From Epiperipatus broadwayi (Eukaryota; Onychophora; Udeonychophora; Euonychophora; Peripatidae): a DNA stretch of 64,000 nucleotides. Made by a program: the position numbers and the translations under genes. The stretch lies in the NCBI GenBank assembly GCA_028023455.1, contig JAQFVV010000043.1, positions 3,535,483-3,599,482 on the forward strand, written 5' to 3'. Below are positions 21,761 through 33,162 of the stretch, piece by piece. Below the pieces are notes generated by a model. The model was given only the letters and a program-made list of their open reading frames with translations, did not search any database and was not told where the DNA came from. Each line of letters starts with the position of its first letter. Position 1 is the stretch's first letter.

Positions 21761-24700
21761 TTCTGACCTTGTAATTCTGCATCCTCACTTCCAGATAATA
21801 TATGGTATAAAATAAAACGGGTTCTATCGCAGTTAATAATTAATAACTAAAATATTCCGTACTAAAATTAAAATGTTTCACTAGCTTAAATTTACAATAC
21901 GAATAAAGTTCAGTTTATAAAAATAAAATTAAATAAATATTTAATATTTTCATGAGACTTGAAGTGAAAATACAGGTGACAAGATTGATTACATTGAGCC
22001 AATATCCTACAGGATACTACCTCAATGGCATAAGAACACTATCCCCCTTTATTACTATTTTAAATAACAAACTCATAGTATTCTTACGACTTTAATAACT
22101 TTTACTCACTAAGATTAAACTAATAATTAAATCTTAATCTTCTATTTAATAATAATCTAGCTCGATAAAATAATCTCAGGTTCATAAAATTTATTTTAAG
22201 TTAATTTTAAAATACGGTAGTAAAATATGAGAAGGGATTTTATGTCATAATCTACTACACTTAAACTAATAATAATAAATAACAATAATAATATTCTTCA
22301 TGTAATGATATAATAAATACGTGGTAGCATTTTAATAATCTGACAAACAAAATATGTGTGGCAACTGATAGCATATAATTTAACATAATATTGTGATAAC
22401 TGATTTATGACCAATAAATAATGTAAGATTATAATTATTTAATTATAATGAATACCAATAAAATATTTAAAATTCTTAAAATAATTCTTTATTTATCTTT
22501 TGTGCAAAATTATATATTTGTTTCAGTTATTATGCATATATCGTGTTTTCATGCAGCGTTGTGGAGAAATAAATAACTCTGACACAAAATTTTTAAAATA
22601 ACAAAATTTAACAAAGTTTATTACTAACAATAGATAACTAAACAATTTATTTACATTATTTACAGTGGATATCCTTAACCCTTTTTATTTTACAGTTTGA
22701 TCTACCTGGTTATAAAAAAATAATTTATATTTCAATCATGTCTTTATTTAGATTTAGGACAAAATTTAAAAAAAAAAGTTATTATTTGGTTTCTCATCAT
22801 GGTTAACTTATTACAAATAAATTTATCTACTTTATTAACAACAGCATTTTATCTCTAATATTATTAAACTATCCTATTTTAAAATTCATACCTAGAAACA
22901 TTCCATAGAAAACAAAATTTTATAATGAGTATGGATTTCTCAAAATATTAATAAAAATTCATCTTGCAAAGTCAAAGATGTTACACAAACTATTATCCAA
23001 AATTCAGTACTAGATTTTAGTATTTATCACACAATGTTTACTAATCATAATATATTCTTCTTTAGGCCTTACTTTAATATGATATAAGTTTAATCATTAA
23101 TACATGTCTGTTAATCAATAATCAAAAAATATACTATGCATATTGTTTACATAATCTACTTTGTACTATTGTATTTTAAAAAAAAAAATGCAATACTTAT
23201 TTTTCTCTTAAAAAAAATAATACTAAAGCATTTAAAATTATTATCACTTTTAAAAAAATATCTTTGTTTAGATACCCTATTTTAAAATTTTATATTTCAT
23301 TTCCGAAATAAAATTCAAAATATATTTTATGATTCTTTTCCTTCCCTAGGACACTTTGGATCTTCAATTTTAAGTTACAACATTCTGCTCCTTATAAGCA
23401 AATAAACCAATCTTATCCAAAAACGATAGCACAACCTTAGTTCTAAATTATTTATCATTTCTTTTAAAATATCTTACTAAAACGATGCAGTTACATGAAA
23501 TAAAGATAGCGAAAACAGATGCATAGGATTAAGGAAGAAAGTTAGAGTATTATTCTTAACATATCTCAAAATCATGGTACAGTGCGAAGAGGTAGGACAT
23601 TTATCTGCCTAATATCCTCTAGTACAGGGATGATGTTAAAGCTATTTCTTCAGCTTTATTAGAACATCAAATATTTAAAGAAGTATAAACACTGTCCAAT
23701 AAAATATGTATCAGTCATAGGGCTATGTTAACTATGCTGATAACCACATAAAGACTAAATATTATTTCCATTCCTTATAACATCCTATTTTTTTAAAAAT
23801 ACATCATCTTGGTTTCCTGTTCACTAAGTACTTCCAAGCCACTATCTCAACATTATTTCTCAAGATTTTTCTACATCTTACATCGATAAATAACTGTCTG
23901 CATTTACAAAACAATAAATAAAATTCATTAATAGTTAAACAATCTTACTATCCCATAAGAAAAGTCTGTCCACTTCATCATTCTATATGTTTAATCATAT
24001 ACAATCTACTTAGACAATATTTGAATATCCCATATCATAAAATTTTTAAAAGAATCACATAATTATTTATTATGTTGGATTATATCACTAATAAAAAATA
24101 AAAAATAAAAATTGTCGTATGCATATTTTCAAATCAATCCTATCTCATAATGTTTTTTTAAAATGTTGTATAAAATGCGTTACATATAATTTAAAAAAAA
24201 AACTTTTACACTTCATTCTTCCAATTTATAGATGATCTAAAGAAAACAAAAATATACATTATAAAATTATTAATAGTTATTATTATTACCAATAACCTTT
24301 ATCTAGTCATCGTGTTCAGTAGGCTTCCTTTGTCCACTTGAGCATTGCAGATATAGAAAAAAAAATTCATACCCATACACTTTATATTAAAATATTTTTT
24401 AGCTAAATTATTAGATTGTTATATTATAAAATTTTAATATTAACAAATTAATGTTTTTATGTTTTTCCTAATCTTATATAAAATTTTAGATTTAAATTAG
24501 GTTAACAAAATAAAAAAAAAATCAAAACTATAGTTACATATTTTCTTGACGATAGTTCTGATAAGTACAAAATGCTTATTATTTTCTCTAGAGTTTTTTT
24601 AAAATGTTCTCCTCTAAGCGCGTTAAAGTTTAAAATAAAAATAATTATTAACCCATTTAGTAAAATTTAGAAAATAATCTTTGGTTTTAGTATTTTTAGG

Positions 24701-26648
24701 ACGATAATATTCATTAATCCCGTGAAGCTTCTTAATCTTCTCTACCAATATTCTCTGCATATCCAATGCATCAATCCATCTAATTTAATTTTAAAATACT
24801 CGATAAACTTTTAAGTACCATTTATATTTCCATGGATCCATTTTTCATTCATCTATGTGTTCACTTTTATCTCTGTTTTCTTCTTGATACATTTAAACTC
24901 TCACTTGGTATTTTTATACATCTCTTTTAAAATAAAACTTCAAATACTTTTGAACAAATTTTTTCCAAGTACATTTTAAATAATTCGAAGAACGGATATT
25001 TTAATATCAAAAAACGCTTCTATAATATAATCTCCTGGGTTCTTTCTTAAATTTTGCACTCGAAAATATTTTTTAAAAATGTTACCTTTAGAAAGGATAT
25101 AACATTTTATTCCTTTGAATATCATACTATATAAAATAATTCAGGCAATATATAATTGTCTTATTACCATTTAAAAATAAATCTTGGATCAGTCTATAAA
25201 TAATACGTTTCCATACACTTTTTAGACTCCGTATAGTGTCCGTGCTGTGGTTTTTATGTACCAAAACAGTTCTTCGGTTAAATATTAATAAAGCTGTATC
25301 AATAAATATTTCAAATATTTTTACTGTATTACAATTTCTATCCATTTTATTTTGTAGTATATCCATTTTTTATTGCGTAGCTTAGGTTAAACTTTTAGAT
25401 AAAATACGACTGGTAAGTACTTTAAAAATTAGAAAATCATATTAAACGAAATTATTAAAATATTTTTAGTTTATACTCTCTTTTGCAAAAAATATTTTTA
25501 AAATTATCAATTAATTTTTTTGCAGATAAAGTTATAAGAAAGTACTAAAAAATTGACTAAATAAAAGATTTTTAAAATACTATCTTTTGATAGTTATAAT
25601 TTACCTCTCTCCGGTTTCAATACATTTTTAATCTCCCGCTATAAGTTAGTTACAACGATATTTCTCGTCTGCAAGAATACTTATTCTTATTGGCCAATTC
25701 TTACTTTAGCTTTTAGAAAAAATTTACATATTTCCAATTTATAGTAGAATTGAATTTCAAAATTAGAAATTGTGACGTAATGAACCTAAATATTACTTAA
25801 AATATTACTTTTAAATAAATTATTATTTTACTAAAACTATTTAAACTTTTAAAATAACATTTAATAACCTTAAATAACCTATTTCATTTATCTATTCAAT
25901 TTATCTATTTTTTTATTTAAATAAAATATTTAATTTTTATTATATCTGTATTCGTCTTTATTACATTACTTAAACATTACATATGATAGTTAACTTAGTG
26001 TTTAATACTATTTTACTTTTATGATAGGCAATAATTTTATCCAATTCTATAATATAACTTTCAAAATATTTTAAACTTTGTTATTAATTCAAACAAGCAG
26101 TGTATGATAGTATACATTAAAAAAAATCATGTGATTATAACTTTGACAGACGATTTTCAATCTATTTCTCTGTCTAGACTAATAAAATTGATACACTTAT
26201 TATATTATATAAAATAATTATAAAAAATTTGGAAGAATAATTTAGAAAATATAGAACTAGATATAATTTTCACCATCATAAAGTTTATTTTAAAAATATA
26301 CTATATTAATTTTGACTATTTAAATATGATTACAAATCTAAATATAGCATTTATTAAATCATATGTTTTACACTATTAAAATCGGATTTTTAAATATACT
26401 TTTAATTATTTATAGCTGTGTTATTTAATATGGCCAGCTTTTACAACCATATGAAACAATATTTTAAGCTTTATAGAACTATTTTTAAATGATTTTATAT
26501 ACTACATAGTCTCTTTAGCTTCAAATTGTACTTTAAAGATATAATTGACGTAATATAATTAATGTATTAAAAAAAACATATTCTAAATTTAAAATTTTTT
26601 AGTAATTGACTGTTATAAACTATTACTGGCCTATAGAAAAGGGCACAA
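21761..26648 (-). mobile_element. unclassified 4.9-kb repeat, copy A
   Basis: Collinear over its whole length with 29,265-38,769 after removal of the LTR element there. Shared blocks include TACCTCAATGGCATAAGAAC (22,018/29,518), AAAGCTATTTCTTCAGCTTT (23,638/36,053), TATGGCCAGCTTTTACAACC (26,430/38,540) and the end AAGGGCACAATATATAT. Both copies are bounded by (TA)n and show no TIRs or LTRs. The likely sense is minus: a related short frame lies at 25,127-25,366, CCAAT-like sequences upstream of it, and an AATAAA on the minus strand near 22,618. Copies differ at very roughly one base in four or five. The class is unknown. Confidence 0.6.
25127..25366 (-). CDS. short frame conserved between repeat copies A and B
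   Basis: 79 codons beginning at ATG (MDILQNKMDRNCNTVKIFEI...). It aligns with the copy B frame at 37,524-37,706 from the same ATG: KIFEIFIDTALLIFNRRTVL against KIFVKCLDTALFMLNQKLII, then TDTIRSLKSVWKRIIYRLIQ against WTLYGKLKREVICRQ. The shared core is DTALxxxNxxxxxVxxxxxxxT...K...R. I do not recognise the family. It may be the first exon of the element's protein, since no long downstream frame continues it. Conservation of frame and start despite divergence suggests past coding function; whether it is expressed is unknown. Confidence 0.35.
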   Translation of the reverse strand: MDILQNKMDRNCNTVKIFEIFIDTALLIFNRRTVLVHKNHSTDTIRSLKSVWKRIIYRLIQDLFLNGNKTIIYCLNYFI

Positions 26649-26671
26649 TATATATATATATATATAAACAT

Positions 26672-26899
26672 AAACTAATACATATCTGTCAATAAACAAA
26701 ACATATAGAGTGGATCCACCTGTGTCGTATTTAAACAATAATTTTATTGAAGTATTACAAAGCAAAGAGTGAATTGTATATATTAACATGATTTCTGTAC
26801 AACTGTAAAAGTATTCTAAAATCCCTACAAATTTACTAGTTAAAGTAAAGGTGGAGCCACTCTGTACTTTTTCATTTATTGACAGGTTTGTATTAGTTT
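26672..26899. mobile_element. MITE with about 49-bp TIRs (family F3)
   Basis: AAACTAATACATATCTGTCA...AGAGTGGATCCACCT at the left is complementary to AGGTGGAGCCACTCTGTAC...TGACAGGTTTGTATTAGTTT at the right. The 228-bp element sits just outside the right end of repeat A. A partial copy of the right TIR is at 27,182-27,222. No coding capacity. Confidence 0.7.
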
Positions 26900-27248
26900 A
26901 CATATAGCTCACTGGAGTTTATAGTAACAAGCACTTTAATCTCATCTATGTTTGAGCTATTATTTTTAAAAATTATATTTATTAATTGCTATCCCATTGA
27001 ATATTTAGGGATTGTTAAAAATAAGGTACAAAACTTTACCTTCTGATTGTTTAAAATGATTTGAATATGATTTATAAGTTGTACTAAAATTACTTTAACA
27101 CATAGAATTCATGATCTGATTACATCATAAATTGAAAGCTTACAGTACAATATGATTTAAAATATTCCACTACATATTTTTTTTATTTATTGGTGGGTTT
27201 GTATTAGTTTATATAGCTCATTATGGGTTACACAGAGGCTAAAATCTC

Positions 27249-27503
27249 CATACAGTAACACAATTCAGGGCAAGCCTGACTAATCAATGCATGCAAGAAG
27301 GTTTGTGCATAAAATCATTAACTATTGCCTACTTATCCAATATCCCCAGACTAGTTTCTAGCTTGTGGCATTCATCAGTGAGCCATAAGCTAGAAACTAG
27401 TCTGGGGATATTGGATGAGTAGGCACTAGATAGGGATTTTATGCACATACCTTTTTGCAACCATTGGTTACTATGGCTTGCACTGAGTGGCACTACTGTA
27501 TGG
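27249..27503. mobile_element. HHR-A head-to-head palindrome
   Basis: Two inverted HHR-A copies (27,249-27,378 and 27,384-27,503) abut with almost no spacer. The left arm keeps the minus-strand core (CTGATGA at 27,378-27,372, GAAACTAGTC next to it). In the plus-strand right arm the junction removes CTGATGA, leaving AAGCTAGAAACTAGTC. Stem II of the left arm has a mismatch (TGC/GCT). At most one arm could ever have folded. Confidence 0.7.
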
Positions 27504-27614
27504 AAAGTTTAGCCTCTGTGTAAACAGCTTGTGTAAGCATAAAGAATGGTGGTCACATGATGCTCATTATGGGTTTACAGTAATTTCCACTTTAATTTAA
27601 TCTATGTTTGAACT

Positions 27615-27629
27615 ATTATTATTCATACT

Positions 27630-27673
<44 letters not shown>

Positions 27674-27696
27674 AATTTAATATTATTATTCATACT

Positions 27697-27742
<46 letters not shown>

Positions 27743-27752
27743 AATTTAATGC
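27615..27752 (+). repeat. (TA)n block duplicated in tandem
   Basis: A unit of about 66 bp, TTATTATTCATACTTATATA followed by (TA)n with one CA interruption and AAATTTAAT, occurs twice. Confidence 0.8.
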
Positions 27753-28269
27753 TTTAATAGACTAAATAGATAATGAAACATTATTAATAAATAAAAATAC
27801 AGTATTAAAAATCTAGTTCAATTTCAAAGGACCGTTTCCAAGGTAACAATCAGTTAAAACTTACTGTGCAATCTGGAATGATAGTACAATGTCTAAACTA
27901 TGTTTTAAATTTAATTAAAAGTTTGAGTACTAATTAAAAGTTTGCCATATTTTGGTTAAAAAATAGCTTAGACAATAGGCTGTCACTTCAGCTCACATGA
28001 TAAGTTTTGATTGGTTCTTGCCCTGGAAATATCATGGTTTGAAATTTAATTAGATTTTAAAAACTAATTTCTATTTATTTAAAACATTTCACAATCTATT
28101 TAGTTTATTAAAACATTAATAAACATTTATTACTCACTGAGGGGAAGTTCTTGGTTTCAGATGACAATAAAAGTTGGTGATACTTCAAATTCTACTATAT
28201 GAAAATGAAATTGTTTTAGGATTGGACCATCTATTCATTTTGTTAAAACAGTAGCAAATCTACAAACAG

Positions 28270-28420
28270 TACTAACCCCCTCCAGTGCATGCCCTAGCAT
28301 CCATTGATTACTCCATGAATTATCATTTGCAATGGGTGACATCACTATATGGAGAAAATGCTACTGTTTTAGCAGCCTGTGTAAGCATAAGAAATGATGA
28401 TCATGTGATGTTTTAATGGT
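28270..28420. repeat. degenerate HHR-A-related fragment
   Basis: CATCCATTGATTACT, GTGACATCACTATATGGAG and the flank GCATAAGAAATGATGATCAT match the outer parts of HHR-A, but the ribozyme core is gone. Confidence 0.4.
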
Positions 28421-28490
28421 TATTCATTTTTTTGTCCAAATTGCCAACATTCCAGTTAAATAACATTCATCCTTGATGAGGCTCAATCTG

Positions 28491-28778
28491 TAATGAAGAC
28501 CTGTTTTTAACATATTCTTTCAAATGCTTTTAAATGATAAAGCATTTTTCCCCCATAGGGATTGATTATAACTAAGATATTTATGGATTGATATGATGAA
28601 AATAGAATCATTTTTGTTTTGCATCATGAATTAGTTTTTTATTAAGTTGGCAGCATTTAAATTTTCATCATATAAACATGAAAACCTTTGTTATGATATT
28701 ATTAATCTTCATGGGAAAAGAATGTTTTATAGTTTAAAAGCATTTGAAAGTTCATATGTTAGAAACAGTTCTTCATTA
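28491..28778. mobile_element. foldback MITE with about 60-bp arms (family F4)
   Basis: TAATGAAGACCTGTTTTTAA...CAAATGCTTTTAAATGATAA is complementary with mismatches to 28,716-28,778 (...AAAAGCATTTGAAAG...AACAGTTCTTCATTA). The central 165 bp hold nothing recognisable. Confidence 0.6.
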
Positions 28779-29169
28779 CAACCTACATCTTGACAAGAAT
28801 GATTGTAATTTCAATGAAATATTGGAAATTTAAATAAAAACTAGAAATGATTTTATTTTCATTGTAAAACCATGAAAACATTTATTACATCCATTCATCT
28901 GACACTGCAAAAGTGAATGGTCATTTTTCATTTGTCTTGCAACTTAGTAGGAGAAAGGCTGGTGGAATTGATTTAATTCCATTGTATTAAGTTGTGAAAG
29001 CTGGAAATCATACATATAATGTTGAAAAAATGCTATATTTAATAACACTACACCCACTTGATTTATAGTTGTTAACTTATATGAGTTTTAAAATGAATAG
29101 AAATCAACTCTTCCAAGTAAGTACTTTGTTATAGCCATATAAAAAAGTTAGTTTATATCTTAAAATACT

Positions 29170-29172
<3 letters not shown>

Positions 29173-29264
<92 letters not shown>
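29173..29264. repeat. long pure (TA)n microsatellite
   Basis: About 46 uninterrupted TA units directly adjoin the left end of repeat B. The open frame that runs through it is repeat translation, not a gene. Confidence 0.95.
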
Positions 29265-29267
<3 letters not shown>

Positions 29268-30480
29268 TAACCTCCCCCTGCGCGTCCTCACCCCAAAATA
29301 TACTGTTTATTACGAATATTACGGGTTCTAGCTCAGTTAACAAATAAATAAATGAAATATTCAGCATTAATTAAAAATGATTACTAGCTCTAATTTCTAA
29401 AATACAAATACGGTTCAATTTTAAAATGAATTAACAAATATTTACTATTTTCATGAGACATGGAGTGACAATACGGGGAACGAGATAGACTACATTGAGA
29501 CATTATCCACACGATACTACCTCAATGGCATAAGAACACTATCCCCTTTTTTTACTATCCCAAATAACTAACTCATAGTATTCTTACGACTTTCTGAGCT
29601 CTATTCACTACAATTAAAATAATAATTATATCTTAATCTTCTTTATAACAAGAATCTAGCTTAATTAAATAAAATGAAGTAAAATAAAATAAAATAAAAT
29701 CTCAGGTTCATAAATTGTATTCTAACTGATTTAAAATTACGGTAGTAAAATATGAAAAGGGAATTTTATGTCATAATCTACTACACAGCAACTAACAATA
29801 ATAAAAATAATAATAACAATAATAGTATAATATAATCTTATTTCTTCCTAAATGAAATAAATAAATACGTACGTGGTAGTATTTTTAATAATCTGACAAC
29901 AGAATACGTGTAGCAACATTAGCATATAATTTAATATAATATTGTGGCAACCGACTTATGACCAATAAATATAAAATTATGATCTTTTAATTTTAACATA
30001 CCAATAAATTCTCAAAATTATTATAACACTTTTATGTTTACCTCTTCGTGCAAAATTGATATGTCTGTTTCAATTATAAGTGTATCGTGATTTCATGCAT
30101 CCATGTGGAGAAATAACAACGCGGACACAAAACTTTAAAATAAATTTAAAACAAAGTTTAATAACAACATAAATAAATTAACAATATTTTACATTATATA
30201 CATTGGATATCCCTTACTCTCCAATCTCATCTTAGTTTACTAGTTTATAAAATGAAATCCAAATACTATTTATTTTTCCTAGTTAAATCTTATCTTTTTA
30301 ACACTTAAGAAAATACAGTATTATTACTTGATTTATTATCATGGTTAGCTTGTTACAAAATGCATTTTTTATATGCTTATCACAAACACTTTGCATCCCT
30401 AATATTATTAAAATTATATTTTTTTTACAAAATTTACATTCGTAGTGAAAATCTACAAAACAATAAAATTTTAGCTTTAT

Positions 30481-30484
30481 ATTG
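30481..30484 (+). repeat. target-site duplication, left (ATTG)
   Basis: ATTG immediately before the first LTR is repeated at 35,291-35,294 directly after the second LTR. Confidence 0.7.
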
Positions 30485-30859
30485 TGAACGATATATAAAT
30501 ATGTCGTTACATTAATTTAAAATAAAAACTTAAAAGTTCGCAAATAAAAGTAAAAAACTAAACGCTAAAATTAAAAATGTTTGTTATACGTATATACATT
30601 CGCACAGATGCTAAACTTTAAAAATATTTTTTTCATAAACAAAAAAAAAAAAGTATCTGAACGTATTTTTTTTAATAAAAAAATACCAGATTGAAATATA
30701 AAAATATTTTAATAAAAAAATAACGTAAGTTAAAGTAAAAACAGGTATTAATTAATTCCTGTAATCTGTAAATGGAAATGATTGTTTATTAATTATCTAA
30801 AAGCTGTGTAATTAAAAAGTCAGATGAAAAGTTAGATAAGAGAAGAAAGAAATTTTAGC

Positions 30860-30960
30860 TTGACCAATGGAAGCACTAAGCCTTGGCTCGGACCCTAACG
30901 AAAGTGATAGACTAGTGACGTTTTGTTCATTGAATCCTTGTGGATAATATAAAAAGGGAA
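30860..30960 (+). promoter_or_regulatory. LTR promoter (CCAAT and TATA boxes)
   Basis: TGACCAATGG at 30,861-30,870 lies about 80 bases before TATAAAAA at 30,948-30,955, the ordinary spacing of a Pol II core promoter. Transcription would start near 30,975-30,985. The same pair recurs in the 3' LTR at about 33,540 and 33,626. Confidence 0.5.
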
Positions 30961-31914
30961 ATACAGTTTTTTTTCGGACAGTTCCAGCGTTGTGTGTTTG
31001 AGAGGTGGTAGGACGCACATACCACACTCTCTATTTAAAAAGGAAAAATGAAAAGACTGTGATACCAGAACAGAACCAGCTAATGCTACCTCCAAAATAT
31101 CAGACCGGTCTTCCAGGAAAGTCTCCGTGGGAATTGCCAACGGGAACAGGGACTATTCTACCATAAGCTATATGAAATGAACAATTGTTAAAATCAATTA
31201 AGAACTTTCGTCAAGTTTTACAAATTGATAAACAAGCCAACTGAAATGTTAAAACGGACTTTTATCTGACTTTTGTAAGTTTTTAAATCAAATTAATAAT
31301 GTTTAATTTTATATGTTTTCCGATTGATAAACATCATTTCCATTTTTTTTTTCTTATTGTAAAGATTATTTAAATGTATGAAATTTAAGTTGTTTATAGA
31401 CGCTTGCATGGATTCGTTTGCGGTTAATTATATTTTGGTTTTCATATTTGATCAAAATATATAGACATTCGATAAATAATGATACCTTACGGTGAGTATC
31501 TAAAATGTATTTATTCGGATGTCTTTTAAGTTATTGGTGACAACGCAAGTATCTTATGGTGAATACTATTGGGTTACTTATAAGTTTCCCTCTGCGATTG
31601 TCGGTATCAATAATTTTGTATTTTGATCGTTTATGTTTATTTTGAAATGTTTTTGACCGTGGAATCTATGTAATCGATCTATACCCAACATTTTTAAACA
31701 AATCTGTGCGAACGTATTTAAATGTTAAAATTAAGTCGGGCGTGAATGGCTATATAGTTTTGTAAAGTTGTATTAAGGGAGGGTAATCTTAGGTTATTCA
31801 TTTCGTAGTTGAATTGGTTCAATGGATTGGATATATTTGTGTAATTAGTAGATGTAGTATGAGGTCCGCTACGGGCAGGATTATAGATATACGCCACACA
31901 CCCTCTGTTTGCCT

Positions 31915-32244
31915 ATGGATGGGTTTGTAAGTCGGCAGAAGACCGCAGTCCATTCCTATGGAGTTTTTTTGTTTATTGTTCTACTTGCCAACAGATGTCA
32001 CATTCCTGTTGGTGGAGAGTCAATGTCTTCTCTATTTCTACTTATTGTTCAGATGTACATTCCTGACAATATAGTATTTTGTGTTGTCGTATCATGCTAC
32101 ATTGAATACATGAATGTATCAGATGGATTGGCGCCAATTTGGTTGCGAAATTTGTTGCCTAAGGTTAAATCAGGGAAGAATATTTTCTTTTCAAATGCAG
32201 ATCTATGTAGTCTATTCATACTTGACTATCTAAATAATAATTAA
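31915..32244 (+). CDS. unrecognised 109-codon frame inside the 5' LTR
   Basis: From ATG at 31,915 (MDGFVSRQKTAVHSYGVFLF...) to a stop after ILDYLNNN. The first half is hydrophobic (FLFIVLLANRCHIPV), compatible with a membrane segment. An identical frame is in the 3' LTR (34,593-34,922). LTRs are normally non-coding and identity between the LTRs is not evidence of selection, so I consider it a chance frame. Confidence 0.15.
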   Translation: MDGFVSRQKTAVHSYGVFLFIVLLANRCHIPVGGESMSSLFLLIVQMYIPDNIVFCVVVSCYIEYMNVSDGLAPIWLRNLLPKVKSGKNIFFSNADLCSLFILDYLNNN

Positions 32245-32616
32245 ACTCATTGAAACTTAGTTAAATGTAAAATTAAAAGTTAATATAAAAATCTAAAATG
32301 TTAAACTTATTCCTCAAAATTTAAATATTATTTTATATGTGCGTAAATAAATATTTTTATATGTTAATTTCTGGCAGTGGCTTTTACTCTTTGATATTTA
32401 AGATATAAATTAAGATATAGATTTTTATCTCTGCGTCTCCACTGAGCTAGTGACTTGGGCTAACGATCGGAATATTTAAATAAAGTGGAATCTTAACAGC
32501 GCGTATCTGCCTACTCTATAAATTTTTCTAGGCTCAAATGCCTAGATGGCGCCCTTGTAGTGCAGATATTGTTTTTGCGGTTAGATTCGATCTTCACTTT
32601 CATTCCGATTGGTACA

Positions 32617-33162
32617 AACTGGCTACCCAACTTGGGCCGATCTTTAATAAACACGAGTGCCCTGAGAATTTTAAAAGTGAATCATGCCCGTAAATTTTTT
32701 TTCTGAAATAGTATAAATAGATTTGTTGTATTGACGTGGAGTTACACTTTGAAATTTTGTCTTAAAGGTACTGCCAGTAAGAAAAATTGCGCATATGTAA
32801 AGAGAAATACGAGGAATAAAAAGTAATAAATAAAACGTAATTAATAAATATAAATCATAATTTTTTTTTTTTAAAAAGTCTTGTTTAAAATCTAATCGTT
32901 TAACTTGCCTAAATAATACTTAAAGGTAGGAGAAATGAAACTTGGAAGGGAGGGGGCAGAAATTTAGCTGGTAGTAAGGAATCATCAGTCAACTTTTTTT
33001 TTTTATCATTATATTTGTAATTACTGTTTTGTCTTTTAAAAAAAAAAAGTTTTGTCCTTTTGAAATTTCATATATAACAAATTTGTGTAACGTAATTACT
33101 AACACTAAGTAAATTCTTTTTTTTTTTTTAATGTTTTTGTTTTTTGAGGAAGTTTACTGATA
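32617..33162 (+). other. LTR element interior, non-coding
   Basis: A candidate primer-binding site starts three bases after the LTR (TGGCTACCCAACTTGGG at 32,620-32,636), with the expected TGG. A purine-rich run (GGAAGGGAGGGGGCAG) lies at about 32,944-32,959, but it is 200 bases from the 3' LTR, further than a normal polypurine tract. A shorter GAGGAAG lies at about 33,147. No gag or pol remains. Confidence 0.5.

Larger units (their letters stand above)
30485..32616 (+). repeat. 5' LTR
   Basis: Starts TGAACGATATATAAATATGT and ends CCGATTGGTACA. It contains a CCAAT box at 30,863, a TATA box at 30,948-30,955 and AATAAA signals at about 32,346 and 32,479. A 111-codon frame (TTG-initiated; first ATG at 31,915) is identical in both LTRs simply because the LTRs are near-identical. 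I do not recognise it. Confidence 0.8.

Noticed and set aside
21761-26648. Helitron for repeat A/B
   Set aside because: No TC start, no CTRR end with a preceding hairpin, and no Rep/helicase motif seen on either strand.
29104-29367. 87-codon minus frame
   Set aside because: Its core is a run of Tyr-Ile from (TA)n, so it is a low-complexity translation.
30812-31140. Minus-strand frames over the LTR promoter (and 33,491-33,818)
   Set aside because: They are antisense to the CCAAT/TATA promoter, differ between LTRs by a frameshift in a T run, and show no domain.
31909-32244. 111-codon frame, identical at 34,587-34,922, as a duplicated gene
   Set aside because: It begins with TTG, lies inside LTRs, and identity is explained by the LTR pair. 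No known domain.
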